Part shown: positions 32,600 to 42,140 of the stretch, one piece after another
Layout: every line of letters starts with the position of its first letter
Position numbering within the stretch: the first letter of the stretch is position 1
NCBI GenBank assembly: GCA_015350385.1
Contig: WNKI01000001.1
Coordinates: forward strand, 4,497,332-4,561,331
Length of the DNA: 64,000 nt
Direction: 5' to 3'
From: Aculops lycopersici
Lineage: Eukaryota > Arthropoda > Arachnida > Trombidiformes > Eriophyidae
Translations under genes and position numbers: made by a program
The notes under the pieces: model-generated
What the model saw: the letters and a program-made list of their open reading frames with translations, nothing else
Told to the model about the DNA's origin: nothing
Databases searched by the model: none

Positions 32600-33991
32600 A
32601 TGGCCTCAAGCCAGGATAGTGTCTCATGTGACTCATGCAAGGTTAACAATTTCAAGGGTCTACGTCACAAGTGTCTAATTTGCTACGATTATGATCTCTG
32701 CTCGCGATGCCACGAGGCTGGACTTGTATCGTCGCGACACAAAGTTAGTCATCCAATGCAATGTTTTGTTGCTCGGAACGACTACGACTTATTCTATTCA
32801 GGCGAACCAAACATCACAGATCGGCCACATTCCTACACTTGCCCATTATGTAACCAGGCGGGCTTTACAGAGACCTCTCTAACTGATCATGTGCATATCA
32901 CCCACTCAACAGTCGATGGCGGGAGCGGCGAGGATTCTGGTGTCGTCTGTCCCATTTGCAGCGTTGAATCCAATCAATTGACCTATGATTTGGGAATGCA
33001 TTTAACCCTAGAGCATAAGGCTAATCCATTACGAAACATTCTATCCAGAGATCAACAGCAACAATCACAACTGGATCCTCTTCAACAATCACTGCCACCT
33101 CCATCTAACACTGTCATTCGGGGCCGAGGAGCTCGGTGTCATGTTCGTACTGCCTCAAGGGGTCGGCGTTCACATGTGCAATATGGCAACATCAACAGTG
33201 TGTCGCCTCAACATTTATCTTTGTCATCAATATCATCACACTCAACTATCAGGGAGCAAGCAAATGATCCACTCGTTAGCGAGATCATATCCCAGCTACC
33301 TACAACTAGGCGAGCGGCTGGCGGGGGTGGTAACAGTAGCCAAAATGGTAATAACTCTATTATTGCAACCTCAAGTGCTTTGAACCAATTACATATGCAG
33401 CTTCAATCCACGTCGTCGAGAATTTCAACAGATCGTGAAATCAGGATTTTTCGAAGAACATTGCAAACACTGAGCAATCAAATGTTGTTGAATGGGTCAG
33501 GGTCCAATCAAGCGGCAGCCGCTCCACCGCCACCGCCTCCACCTCGACCACCCGGTTCTCTGCTAGCAGGTCTTCCGTCGACCGCCTATTCAAGTGGCAG
33601 CTACACAATGATGCCAATGATGAATCAAAGTTTTGTAAATAATGGGAATACCATATCATTGAATTGCAACAACATATCCAATTCCCAGTATAGCGGTCCC
33701 AATGGTAACAATGACCAACAAAACGAGGTATTCAATCCGCAAACCATGTTGTCCACTCAAAATCCGTATCAACAACAGCAACAACAACTGCCTACCATAA
33801 CCAAACCACATGATGTGCCTTATAACTCTCAGCTAACTCCTGCACAATTCCTTTTACCAAGATGCCTTAATCCGAACCAAACGGAAGCCGATCAAGCTCA
33901 GCACGAGTCCCTAAAGGCAGATCGTAGTTTATTCGTTCAAGATTTATTGTTGCAATTTGGAACAATTGAAGATGACCAGGACAAATTCTAA
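32600..33991 (+). CDS. KCMF1: KCMF1-type ZZ zinc-finger E3 ubiquitin ligase
   Basis: 463 residues from ATG 32600 (MASSQDSVSCDSC). The frame is open 44 codons further up but that part has no family similarity. An N-terminal ZZ zinc finger (about 8-60: CDSCKVNNFKGLRHKCLICY, DLCSRCHEAG, HPMQC), which in this family reads N-terminal degrons, is followed by a C2H2-like finger (about 78-105, YTCPLCNQAGFTETSLTDH) and a second one (about 115-140, VVCPICSVES ... HLTLEH). The middle region shows the family's R-H-V-R and DPLVSEIISQLP motifs. The end, ADRSLFVQDLLLQF, is also typical. Arthropod-type Asn/Gln/Pro-rich inserts fill the rest. Convergent with the Ig gene, 106 bp between stops. Confidence 0.92.
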   Translation: MASSQDSVSCDSCKVNNFKGLRHKCLICYDYDLCSRCHEAGLVSSRHKVSHPMQCFVARNDYDLFYSGEPNITDRPHSYTCPLCNQAGFTETSLTDHVHITHSTVDGGSGEDSGVVCPICSVESNQLTYDLGMHLTLEHKANPLRNILSRDQQQQSQLDPLQQSLPPPSNTVIRGRGARCHVRTASRGRRSHVQYGNINSVSPQHLSLSSISSHSTIREQANDPLVSEIISQLPTTRRAAGGGGNSSQNGNNSIIATSSALNQLHMQLQSTSSRISTDREIRIFRRTLQTLSNQMLLNGSGSNQAAAAPPPPPPPRPPGSLLAGLPSTAYSSGSYTMMPMMNQSFVNNGNTISLNCNNISNSQYSGPNGNNDQQNEVFNPQTMLSTQNPYQQQQQQLPTITKPHDVPYNSQLTPAQFLLPRCLNPNQTEADQAQHESLKADRSLFVQDLLLQFGTIEDDQDKF

Positions 33992-34097
33992 GTGATAAGT
34001 GCGAGTTCAAACCGAATTTACTATTGCATTCGTACATCATCTAATGAAACTTTATTAAGAATCGCGAACAATTATAATGCATTTACAATCGACCTAA

Positions 34098-34601
34098 TTA
34101 AAAGTCGGCCTTGAATGTTCTTCTATCTATCGAGTACTTGTTGTTTGCATGACATTCGTATGTACCTGCGTCCAGTTGTCTCGCCGGATCAATCTCCAGC
34201 TTGGATTTTACATAAGTTGCATTCATTTTCCACTCCACAATTCTAGTGAACTGGTGCGGCACGAGCTCACTTCCGTCCTTGTACCAGCTGATTCTTGGCA
34301 TGGGGTCACCTTTTGCGATGCAGAGCAATGAGATTTTGTCTCCCAGCTCATATTCGTGGTCGAAATAGGATGATTTGACAATCTCGGCACCATTTGTGTT
34401 GTTATAATACTCCTTTCTCTTGGAGTTTTGGATAAACAAAAATCTCGCCGAGTTTTCCTTGCGCATTTTTCGTCGCCGCATCTTTCCGCTTCTGAAAGCA
34501 AACGCTTGATTTTGAGGCTCGAGAATGTCTAATAGAAAGATTGCGATGAGCAAGGTTGCAATAATCAATACAATTCGATTTCTAACTGGTCGATTGGCCA
34601 T
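34098..34601 (-). CDS. Secreted single-Ig-domain protein (OIG-4-like)
   Basis: 167 residues. A signal peptide or anchor (VLIIATLLIAIFLLDI, about 11-26), a basic segment (KMRRRKMRK, about 40-48) that may be cleaved, then one I-set/C2 immunoglobulin domain (about 76-167) with LLCIAKGDPMPRISWYKDG and the closing DAGTYECHANNKYSIDRRTF, so the Cys-Trp-Cys core is complete. There is no transmembrane segment after the Ig. The length and the ANNKYSIDRR ending resemble one-Ig secreted proteins of the C. elegans OIG-4 type, which cluster acetylcholine receptors at muscle. That family link is from memory of motifs and moderate; the Ig call is firm. Confidence 0.8.
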   Translation of the reverse strand: MANRPVRNRIVLIIATLLIAIFLLDILEPQNQAFAFRSGKMRRRKMRKENSARFLFIQNSKRKEYYNNTNGAEIVKSSYFDHEYELGDKISLLCIAKGDPMPRISWYKDGSELVPHQFTRIVEWKMNATYVKSKLEIDPARQLDAGTYECHANNKYSIDRRTFKADF

Positions 34602-35220
34602 TTTGTATGTTTACTATCGCGTTAATGTCAAATGCAAGATATCACTTAATTTCAAGTTATAGAACCATTGCCGACTAGTATTTACCAGGCTGCCATACTA
34701 ATGCAGTGACCGTTCAAGAGTTTGCATGGTCCACTCCGCCTGACAAGCGGAAGTGGACTTTGCATTGCTACAAAAAAGCGTCGCCTTAAACCTGCGAACA
34801 GTGGCGCAAGAGGAGGTGTGCAGAATGACACTCTTGAAAACAACCTGAAAGCTGAGAGCCAGTCCCCAAAACAACCACTTAATCTCAAAAAGACTTCCCC
34901 TTTGACACCTAGACTTTGGCCAGTCAGCCACTTAAGTGAGATTGAATGTCCAGTGAGAGAGCTAGCTTGGCGCCGTCAGGTCTATCGCTGGCTGAGCATA
35001 CTACAGCACAAGCGAGCGCTATGTACAGTGCCTCTCAAAACTGGCACTGTACAGATTTTTCTCGCCTTAGGCCTTAACCGCAGCATCACGCCGCCGCCCC
35101 CTTTTGTCCCATAGAAACACAGTTTTGTTGCACAGTGTGGAGGTCGCGCTTGCGTTCTGCATGGGAGCGAAACAACGAGTTCGTCCGACCGTCCGTCCGT
35201 TCGCGTTGCTACAAGTTTCA
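34602..35220. other. Divergent spacer, Ig gene / aconitase
   Basis: Contains two inverted repeats: a near-perfect one at about 34729-34759 (GTCCACTCCGC ... GCGGAAGTGGAC) and a perfect 11-bp-arm one at 35022-35032 / 35043-35053. No iron-responsive-element hairpin could be fitted to the CAGTG sites I checked. The 130-codon plus frame at 34722 shows no family features. Confidence 0.5.
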
Positions 35221-38108
35221 ATGGAGAAAAGTGGATACTATCCGCCGATGAAGGCGGCATTGGCAAAGGCAACAACAGTAGCGGCGCTGCTGCATAGTCG
35301 TGCACATCAACACATTGGTTCATCTCCATTACCATCAACCAAACAACATCACCTTGTTGTTTGTTCATTTCGACTGGAGACTGGTATGCAACTTTACTTC
35401 AACTCACGCCACACTACTTTAAATCGCCTATTACGATCAATTAACCCGCCCTCTTATTCAACTCAAGTGTTGCTTATTAGCCCTCATTGACAATCATTTA
35501 AATTTGAAATATCAATCTTGTGTCACATTACTGGAGCAAAGCAACAGCAGTAGCAACAACAACTTATTTCCTTGCAGCGGAACTATTTGTAGTTGAAGTC
35601 GGAATGCTTCGCAACGGAATCAATCGGCTGGCCAACTACCAGCAATTGCAACAAAAACTCAAACAAGTTCGCGAGAAACTCCCACGCCCCTTGACCCTAT
35701 CCGAGAAAATTCTCTACTCTCATTTGGACGATGTCAAGAACCAGGATATTGTTCGTGGCGAGAGTTACCTCAAGTTAAGACCAGATCGAGTTGCCATGCA
35801 AGATGCAACGGCCCAGATGGCTATCCTGCAATTTATCTCGAGTGGCCTACCCAAAGTTTGTGTTCCTTCATCGATTCATTGTGATCATTTGATTGAGGCC
35901 AAGGTGGGCGCCTCGTCGGATTTAAAACGGGCAAAGGATGTTAACAAGGAGGTATACGATTTCTTGAGTTCCGCTGGCGCCAAGTATGGAATTGGATTTT
36001 GGAAGCCGGGAAGTGGAATTATTCACCAGGTTAGTTTCTCATTCTATTGATTTTGAATTTATTTACATTGAACTCTGGTCGTAACACCTGAGGTCTTGGT
36101 CAAGCTTTCATTCTAGAGTCTCGGCTAACTAAAGACCTAGATCAACAAACTTGCATGGCTTCAGGTGTGATCGAGCTCAACATCTTCTCGGTACTCATGT
36201 ATTCAGCCACGAACATTTTTTGTAGTTTATTCTAGAAAACAATGGACTAACTCTCAACTCTAACTCAACCCACAAAACTAGATCATCTTCGAGAACTATG
36301 CCTACCCTGGATGTTTGATCATCGGAACTGATAGCCATACACCAAATGGCGGCGGTTTGGGTGGTTTGTGCATTGGAGTTGGTGGTGCTGATGCTGTGGA
36401 TGTCATGGCCAATCTTCCTTGGGAGCTCAAATGCCCCAAAGTTATTGGTGTCCACTTGACAGGTAAATTGAACGGCTGGGCCACCTACAAAGATATTATC
36501 TTGAAGTTGGCTGATATTCTCACCGTAAAGGGAGGCACGGGAGCCATTGTCGAGTACTTTGGTCCAGGTGTCGACCAAATCGCTTGTACTGGAATGGGAA
36601 CCATTTGTAACATGGGTGCCGAAATCGGAGCAACCACCTCGGTGTTTCCTTACACAAGCCACATGCGCGACTATCTCATTGCAACCAATAGACACGAAAT
36701 CGCGAGCCAAGCAGACGAAAATATGAGCTTATTAACTGCCGACAAGAAGGCTGAATACGATCAAGTGATTGAGATTAACTTGGATAAACTAGAGCCGCAT
36801 GTCAATGGTCCCTTCACACCGGATCGTGGACATCCAATTTCCAAGTTAGGTCAGGCCGCTAAGGAGAACAACTGGCCATTGGAAATCAAAGTTGGATTGA
36901 TTGGATCGTGCACAAACAGTAGCTACGGTGACATGACCAAATCGGCATCTGTTGCCAAGCAAGCCATTGAGCACGGACTCAAGTCAAAGTCCGCTTTCAC
37001 CGTTACCCCCGGCTCAGAGCAAATTAGAGCCACAATTGAGCGCGATGGTCAAGCTGAGGTGCTAACTAAGTTTGGAGGTACTGTTTTGGCCAATGCCTGT
37101 GGTCCTTGTATCGGTCAATGGAATCGTCAAGATACCAAGAAGGGAGAGGTAAACACAATTGTTACATCATACAACCGTAACTTCGTCGGCAGAAACGACG
37201 CCAACCCCAAGACTCATGCTTTCGTTGCATCACCTGAGATGGTTACTGCACTTGCCATTGCTGGCCGCCTGGACTTTAACCCATTGACAGATGAGCTCAC
37301 TGGTTCAGATGGCAAAAAATTCAAGTTGAAGCCTCCGACTGGCGAGGAGCTGCCACCTCGTGGATTTGACCCAGGACAGGACACCTACCAGCCACCAGTA
37401 GAGGATGGCTCAAAGATTCAAGTTAATGTTGACCCCAAGAGTGATCGTTTGCAACTATTGAAACCCTTTCCGAAATGGGACGGCAAAGACCTCACTGACT
37501 TGATGGTCCTAATCAAGGTTAAGGGAAAGTGTACCACTGACCACATTAGTATGGCTGGTCCCTGGTTGAAATTTAGAGGTCACCTGGACAACATCTCCAA
37601 CAACATGTTCATTGGTGCCGTTAATGCAGAAAATGGCGAAGTGAACAAGGTCAAGAATCAACTGACCGGCGAATATGGATCTGTTCCCGAGACAGCCCGT
37701 CACTACAAGGCTCAGGGTGTCGGCTGGGTGGCTGTCGGCGAGGAGAACTACGGCGAGGGTAGTAGTAGAGAGCATGCGGCGCTAGAGCCAAGACACCTGG
37801 GTGCTCGAGCCATCATAGTGAAGAGTTTTGCGAGAATTCACGAAACCAACTTGAAGAAACAAGGTTTATTACCACTGACATTTAGCAACCCCAGTGATTA
37901 CGACAAGGTTCAGCCCACTGACAAGATTGATCTGGTTAATTTGCATGAGTTTGCACCCAACAAGCAAGTCAAATGTGTCCTAAAGCATGTAGATGGAAGC
38001 AAAGATGAAATATTACTCAATCACACCTTCAACGAGGGCCAAATTGGCTGGTTTAAGGCCGGCTCGGCCCTCAATAAGATGGCTGAAATTATTGCGAATC
38101 AGAAATAG
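35221..38108 (+). CDS. ACO2: Mitochondrial aconitate hydratase (three exons)
   Basis: TCA-cycle enzyme converting citrate to isocitrate through an iron-sulfur cluster. Exons 35221-35383, 35578-36029 and 36282-38108 join in frame: intron 1 (194 bp) is phase 1 with donor CTG/GTATGC and acceptor TTTCCTTGCAG; intron 2 (252 bp) is phase 0 between GSGIIHQ and IIFENYAYPG. The product is 813 residues (804 if Met 35248 is used), close to the usual 780-790. Exon 1 supplies a typical presequence, MKAALAKATTVAALLHSRAH. Cluster cysteines are in GLIGSCTNSS and NACGPCIGQW; other signatures are RPDRVAMQDATAQMA, GTDSHTPNGGG, GENYGEGSSREHAALEPRH and SFARIHETNLKKQG. It is one of the few spliced genes in the window. 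Convergent with PPWD1, 111 bp apart. Confidence 0.95.
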
Positions 38109-38219
38109 TAATGTTGACACTTGAGTTTGCTAGTCACCAGTAGAAATATAAAAGTACTACCAGTTCGTTCAAATTTGACAGTTTCACCTTAGTCTGTATC
38201 TGAGACTCAATTTATGAAC

Positions 38220-40058
38220 TCAATGCACAGATATATTGATAATCTTGATATCTGTTACAGGTTTATCAGTCTTAGGGTCGGTCTTAACCTTACTAATCTG
38301 CTGACAGATATCCATACCTTTAGTAACCTCGCCAAAGATTGTATGCTTATTATCCAAGAATGGACATGGCGCAACAGTTATGAAGAATTGAGATCCATTT
38401 GTATTCGGTCCACAGTTAGCCATGCTCAAGACAAATGGCTTATCATGCTTGAGCTCATCACAAAATTCATCCTCAAACTCCTCATCCCAAATAGACTCAC
38501 CACCGGAACCAGTTCCGGTTGGATCACCTGTTTGAATCATGAATTGCTTTATAACTCGGTGAAATATGTGATTGTTATAATAGCCATTCTTTGAGTGGGT
38601 GCCAAAGTTTTCACATGCTTTGGGCGCTAAGTTCGGGAATAACTTCAGGTGAATGTCTCCCATCGTCGTGTGTATAGTTGCGCTTTCAAACCTTTCCTTC
38701 TGGGCCTCTTCTATCTCGATGGCTGCCATCATCTCTTCGCGAGTCGGCATCTCATTAAATATATCTCTATCCTTGATTATACCACCATCCTCTTCAGTAT
38801 CCTCTTCGAAATTTCTATGGGAAAAGCAATAGAATCTATTCTTTTTGTGACTGGTACAAAATAAAGTCGGATCCTCTACTCCGGCGTCAAGCGAGTCGGC
38901 GTTGAACTTTCTTACCACCTTATCGAAAACGATACCTTGAAATAAACTCAGATTTAACGGTCGAAAGTTTGTTTCGTCACGACCTAGTGATCTAACATGG
39001 TCACCTGTTTTGAGTTGAACCACTTTGACTCCCAACATTGTAGGATAAAGTATATAGCGGCCGGAAGCATCAAATATCACATTCTCTCTGCGAGTTATAT
39101 TATTTCTATCCAACTCTTTCTCTAAGGCTATCCTACGAGCAAAATCCATATTGTTCATTAGTGGCTGCTCTTTGTGCAATTCTTCAATCTTATCAAGCGA
39201 CTCGTCATACATCCTAACAAGTCTCGCCGTCTTAAATTTGAACACTCTAATCTTACGATCGGAGGATGTGGTGGCAAAGAAATCACCGTTTGATGAGTAA
39301 CTCAAGTTATGCATCAGTAACTTTTCCGTCGACTCTTTGTCCTGTCTAAATTGATCTAGATTTGTATCTTCTCTCCTCTTGAATAAAACATGCGGAGGTT
39401 CCGCTAGATTAAAGTTGCCTTGGTTGGTGCGCCAATATTGAACCAATCCATGAGTATCGGCCGATATCATTATATCGTAGACAGGATTCAATCGCATTCG
39501 ACAGACTGGAGCTTTGTGATAGTTATCTAGAGTTCTCTTGGGCGTACTTTCCGCCTGCCTAGAGCTAAATAGGTGAATATCGCCCGATTTGCTATCTGAT
39601 ATGGCCAAATCTTCATGAGAATCTATAGAGCAAGAGGTGACCCACTCCACGCAACCTGGTTCAAAGTCTAGTGCAAACATATTGATCATATCGAAGTTAG
39701 TGATGTCGAATATCCTTACTGATTTGCCACTTTGTGAGATCGATGCCAACTCGCTACCACTTGCAGTGACCGAGATGTCTCCCACTGGACCTGCATGCGA
39801 TTTGAATAGTTTGACAAAGGTAATTCCATTGGATGTTTTCTTCCAAAACTTGATGACTCCATCTTGTGAGACTGTAATCAGAAATTGGCTCTTAGTTACG
39901 TGAACATGGGTTACAACATCACGATGCATGTAACTTTTCTCGTACGCTCCACATGATGGAATGCTTTGTAGAAATGATTCCTCCTTGTCTGAATACTTTG
40001 CACGTTTAACTGGTCCGCAAGGAACTAATTCCAATTCGTTGCCTTCAGCCTCACTCAT
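38220..40058 (-). CDS. PPWD1: PPWD1: WD-repeat peptidyl-prolyl isomerase
   Basis: 612 residues from ATG 40058 (MSEAEGNELELVP). A nuclear spliceosome-associated cyclophilin. N-terminal WD40 repeats (about 50-330: HRDVVTHVHVTKSQFLITVSQDG, FKSHAGPVGDISVTASG, MLSYSSNGDFFATTSSDRKI) are followed by a linker and a C-terminal cyclophilin domain (about 455-612: TTMGDIHLKLFPNLAPKACENF, FHRVIKQFMIQTGDPTGTG, NGSQFFITVAPCPFLDNKHTIFG). The catalytic FHR Arg and the GSQFF Gln are present; the cyclosporin-contact Trp of PC.WLDNKH is Phe here. Its start codon lies 250 bp from that of ATG12 on the other strand, so the two likely share a promoter. Confidence 0.95.
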   Translation of the reverse strand: MSEAEGNELELVPCGPVKRAKYSDKEESFLQSIPSCGAYEKSYMHRDVVTHVHVTKSQFLITVSQDGVIKFWKKTSNGITFVKLFKSHAGPVGDISVTASGSELASISQSGKSVRIFDITNFDMINMFALDFEPGCVEWVTSCSIDSHEDLAISDSKSGDIHLFSSRQAESTPKRTLDNYHKAPVCRMRLNPVYDIMISADTHGLVQYWRTNQGNFNLAEPPHVLFKRREDTNLDQFRQDKESTEKLLMHNLSYSSNGDFFATTSSDRKIRVFKFKTARLVRMYDESLDKIEELHKEQPLMNNMDFARRIALEKELDRNNITRRENVIFDASGRYILYPTMLGVKVVQLKTGDHVRSLGRDETNFRPLNLSLFQGIVFDKVVRKFNADSLDAGVEDPTLFCTSHKKNRFYCFSHRNFEEDTEEDGGIIKDRDIFNEMPTREEMMAAIEIEEAQKERFESATIHTTMGDIHLKLFPNLAPKACENFGTHSKNGYYNNHIFHRVIKQFMIQTGDPTGTGSGGESIWDEEFEDEFCDELKHDKPFVLSMANCGPNTNGSQFFITVAPCPFLDNKHTIFGEVTKGMDICQQISKVKTDPKTDKPVTDIKIINISVH

Positions 40059-40308
40059 GCTCAAGTTTTGATAACTAATAGATATTGTATATAAGATGAT
40101 GATTGATGATTTCAACAATATATGGCAGTGCTATCGAATAGATGCAAGTTGCAAAGAGATTGCAAATGAGTAACAATTCTATGCGAGTGACAAAAACGTG
40201 TGAACGTCAAAGAATGTAAACAATGAAAACCATTTCTTAAATACTGAATACTTCTCGTTTTACATCTTTATTAGCATCAAATTGTTCTGATATCTTTGTA
40301 TTTCACGA
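40059..40308. promoter_or_regulatory. Likely bidirectional promoter, PPWD1 / ATG12
   Basis: Only 250 bp separate the divergent start codons, so both promoters and 5' UTRs must fit here. AT-rich, with no TATA box in a convincing place. Confidence 0.45.
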
Positions 40309-40599
40309 ATGTTCATATTGATGGGCGAACCATCCAAGATAGAAGTACTATTCAAGAGCACGGGCAACACGCCTATTATGAAAAAGGCCAAGTGGGCTGT
40401 GAAAGCAAACTTCACTGTGTCTGAAATTATAAGTTTCATTAGAAGTTACCTGAAAATAAACGAGAGTCAATCAATCTTCATCTACGTGAACCAATCTTTT
40501 GCCCCTGGACTTGATCAAACTGTTCAAAACTTGTATGATTGCTACGAGTCTGATAAGAAACTAGTCCTCTATTACGCGTCAAGCCAAGCCTGGGGTTAG
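40309..40599 (+). CDS. ATG12: Autophagy ubiquitin-like protein ATG12
   Basis: 96 residues (or 92 if the second Met, 40321, is used). The ubiquitin-like modifier that is conjugated to ATG5 and drives LC3/ATG8 lipidation. Diagnostic parts: VLFKSTGNTPIMKKAKWAVK (about 13-32), IFIYVNQSFAPGLDQTVQNLY (about 62-82) and the C-terminal SQAWG, whose last Gly is the conjugation residue and needs no processing. It lacks the disordered N-terminal extension of vertebrate ATG12. The stop is followed after 4 bases by the ATG of RNASEH2C, so the two probably share one transcript. Confidence 0.96.
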   Translation: MFILMGEPSKIEVLFKSTGNTPIMKKAKWAVKANFTVSEIISFIRSYLKINESQSIFIYVNQSFAPGLDQTVQNLYDCYESDKKLVLYYASSQAWG

Positions 40600-40603
40600 C
40601 AAA

Positions 40604-41047
40604 ATGACCGAGAGGGAGGTGAACATCATCCCTAAGGTTGGAGGTAAAGCAGCGGTATGTCACCTCATGCCCTGTAAGATCCAACACGAAGAACCATTTG
40701 CCCTCGCGAAAGAATACTTCCTTCCGACAATCAGGCAAATGGGTGATTGTGACGACGACGAACAAGGCAGAGAACCTAGAAAAGGTCAAAAGACAAGGGA
40801 TCCAAGCAACCCTATGCTTGTTGCCTCCTTTCGCGGTAGGCCCCTTCAGGGGCAAAAGGTATCCATCCCCGTAGGCTACAAAGGGTGCATAGTAAGTCGT
40901 GATAAAAACACCAAGGATTGTCCGAAAGATTTCAATGATTTCACCTACTGGAACTGGGACGAGCTACCTAGCGAAAATGACAGTGTCATCAAGGCGCTGC
41001 GCTGGATCAATATAGCCAAAGCTATCCACGATGATCCATCGAACTAA
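40604..41047 (+). CDS. RNASEH2C: Ribonuclease H2 subunit C
   Basis: 147 residues. Non-catalytic subunit of RNase H2, which removes ribonucleotides from genomic DNA and RNA of RNA:DNA hybrids. Family landmarks: CHLMPCKI (about 19-26), YFLPTIRQ (about 38-45), MLVASFRGRPLQGQKVSIP (about 71-89), GYKGCIV, then FNDFTYWNWDELP (about 109-121) and ALRWINIAKAIH near the end. Length is close to human (164). It starts 4 bp after the ATG12 stop, in another frame, leaving no room for its own promoter or a splice acceptor. A polyadenylation signal AATAAA lies near 41072, so the pair most likely forms a dicistronic mRNA. Convergent with SSR4, 97 bp apart. Confidence 0.9.
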   Translation: MTEREVNIIPKVGGKAAVCHLMPCKIQHEEPFALAKEYFLPTIRQMGDCDDDEQGREPRKGQKTRDPSNPMLVASFRGRPLQGQKVSIPVGYKGCIVSRDKNTKDCPKDFNDFTYWNWDELPSENDSVIKALRWINIAKAIHDDPSN

Positions 41048-41144
41048 GTGGGTTCATCACAAACAGATGACAAATAAAATTTTGTGTAACATTCCACTTA
41101 GCAAGCTTATAAATATAAAATCCGTATTTAATTTCTACGTTTCA

Positions 41145-41660
41145 TTAGCTGACAACCTTTGATCTCAGGGTTTGAGCATATAGGAAGGCTAAGACAAGAG
41201 CTACAGCCGCAACAGTTTCCATCTTAAGCATTGGACCTCCAGTAACTCCGTAATGGCTAACTGAGATTGTCTTCATTGGCTTGTAGTAGCTCTCACTTGA
41301 ACCGGACGCTCTGGCTTGCAATAGTTTCTGGTAGGTTTCGTCATCGAAGACTCTAATTTCAATCCATCTTGACTTGGACTTGCCCGTCTCCTCGATGAAA
41401 CTAACCTCCTTGAAGTCCTTGTTTTGGTTGGAGGCTGACACGGCTAAGTATTGACCATTGTCGGTCTCGGCATGCAGCACTGGCTCTGGGGTGCCCTGTT
41501 TGCATCCTAACCTAAAAGTAGCCACAACACCAACCTTTGAGATTGCAAGTCCATCTGAAGTTGAATAGGTTTTCAGTCCGGCGGAATCAATGTTGCAGTT
41601 GGCTGTGACAAAAGGTACTATTGCAACTATGGCCAATAAGGCTAATGATTTTGTGTACAT
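41145..41660 (-). CDS. SSR4: Translocon-associated protein subunit delta
   Basis: 171 residues. TRAP-delta, a subunit of the ER translocon-associated complex that assists secretory protein insertion. Signal peptide MYTKSLALLAIVAIVPFVTA, a lumenal beta-sandwich domain with two cysteines (NCNID near residue 22 and LGCKQG near 53) that form the family disulfide, and a C-terminal membrane anchor (about 147-163, VAAVALVLAFLYAQTL) with a very short cytosolic tail. Length equals that of other animals. Single exon. Start ATG 41660. Confidence 0.93.
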   Translation of the reverse strand: MYTKSLALLAIVAIVPFVTANCNIDSAGLKTYSTSDGLAISKVGVVATFRLGCKQGTPEPVLHAETDNGQYLAVSASNQNKDFKEVSFIEETGKSKSRWIEIRVFDDETYQKLLQARASGSSESYYKPMKTISVSHYGVTGGPMLKMETVAAVALVLAFLYAQTLRSKVVS

Positions 41661-42140
41661 CTTAATGAATATTTCTTCCTGTTGATTAGTATTACAGTAT
41701 AGTAATAATAAATTAATGGATATTATATGGATTAAATTAAATTGTGGATTATATTTTTGCTACAAAATATGTTGAATCTTTACAGTATCTGTCACTTGTG
41801 GTCCCGTTCCGATGCAGCAATAGCATGGCCATCTCCATTGCTTGTCGACGTGGATGGCAGCAGGATGTGCTACAGTTTTCCGTCAAATTTGCGCATAGAT
41901 GTAGCTGGGGGAAAAAATCTCGGTGTCCCCAATTCTTTTTACTCGATTTGAGTTGTGCTCGCTGCAATTGCAAAAACACAAAAATCACATGTTTTGATCG
42001 AATAAGAGAAATTCATCCCCATAAGAAATCTCTAATTTACTCTATGACAGTAATATTTCTTGGGTAACTTGTTTATTTATGAAGCAACAACTTTAAACTT
42101 AACATAAACTTAAACTAGAACTAAATCTACTCTTGCAATT
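41661..42140. other. Divergent intergenic region, SSR4 / DPRL-tail protein
   Basis: About 480 bp with no supported gene. Short overlapping frames on both strands here have no family features and the longest starts at a non-conserved position. Confidence 0.5.

Noticed and set aside
35120..35150. Iron-responsive element upstream of aconitase
   Set aside because: CAGTG sites are present, but the five bases on each side do not pair, so the hairpin cannot form.
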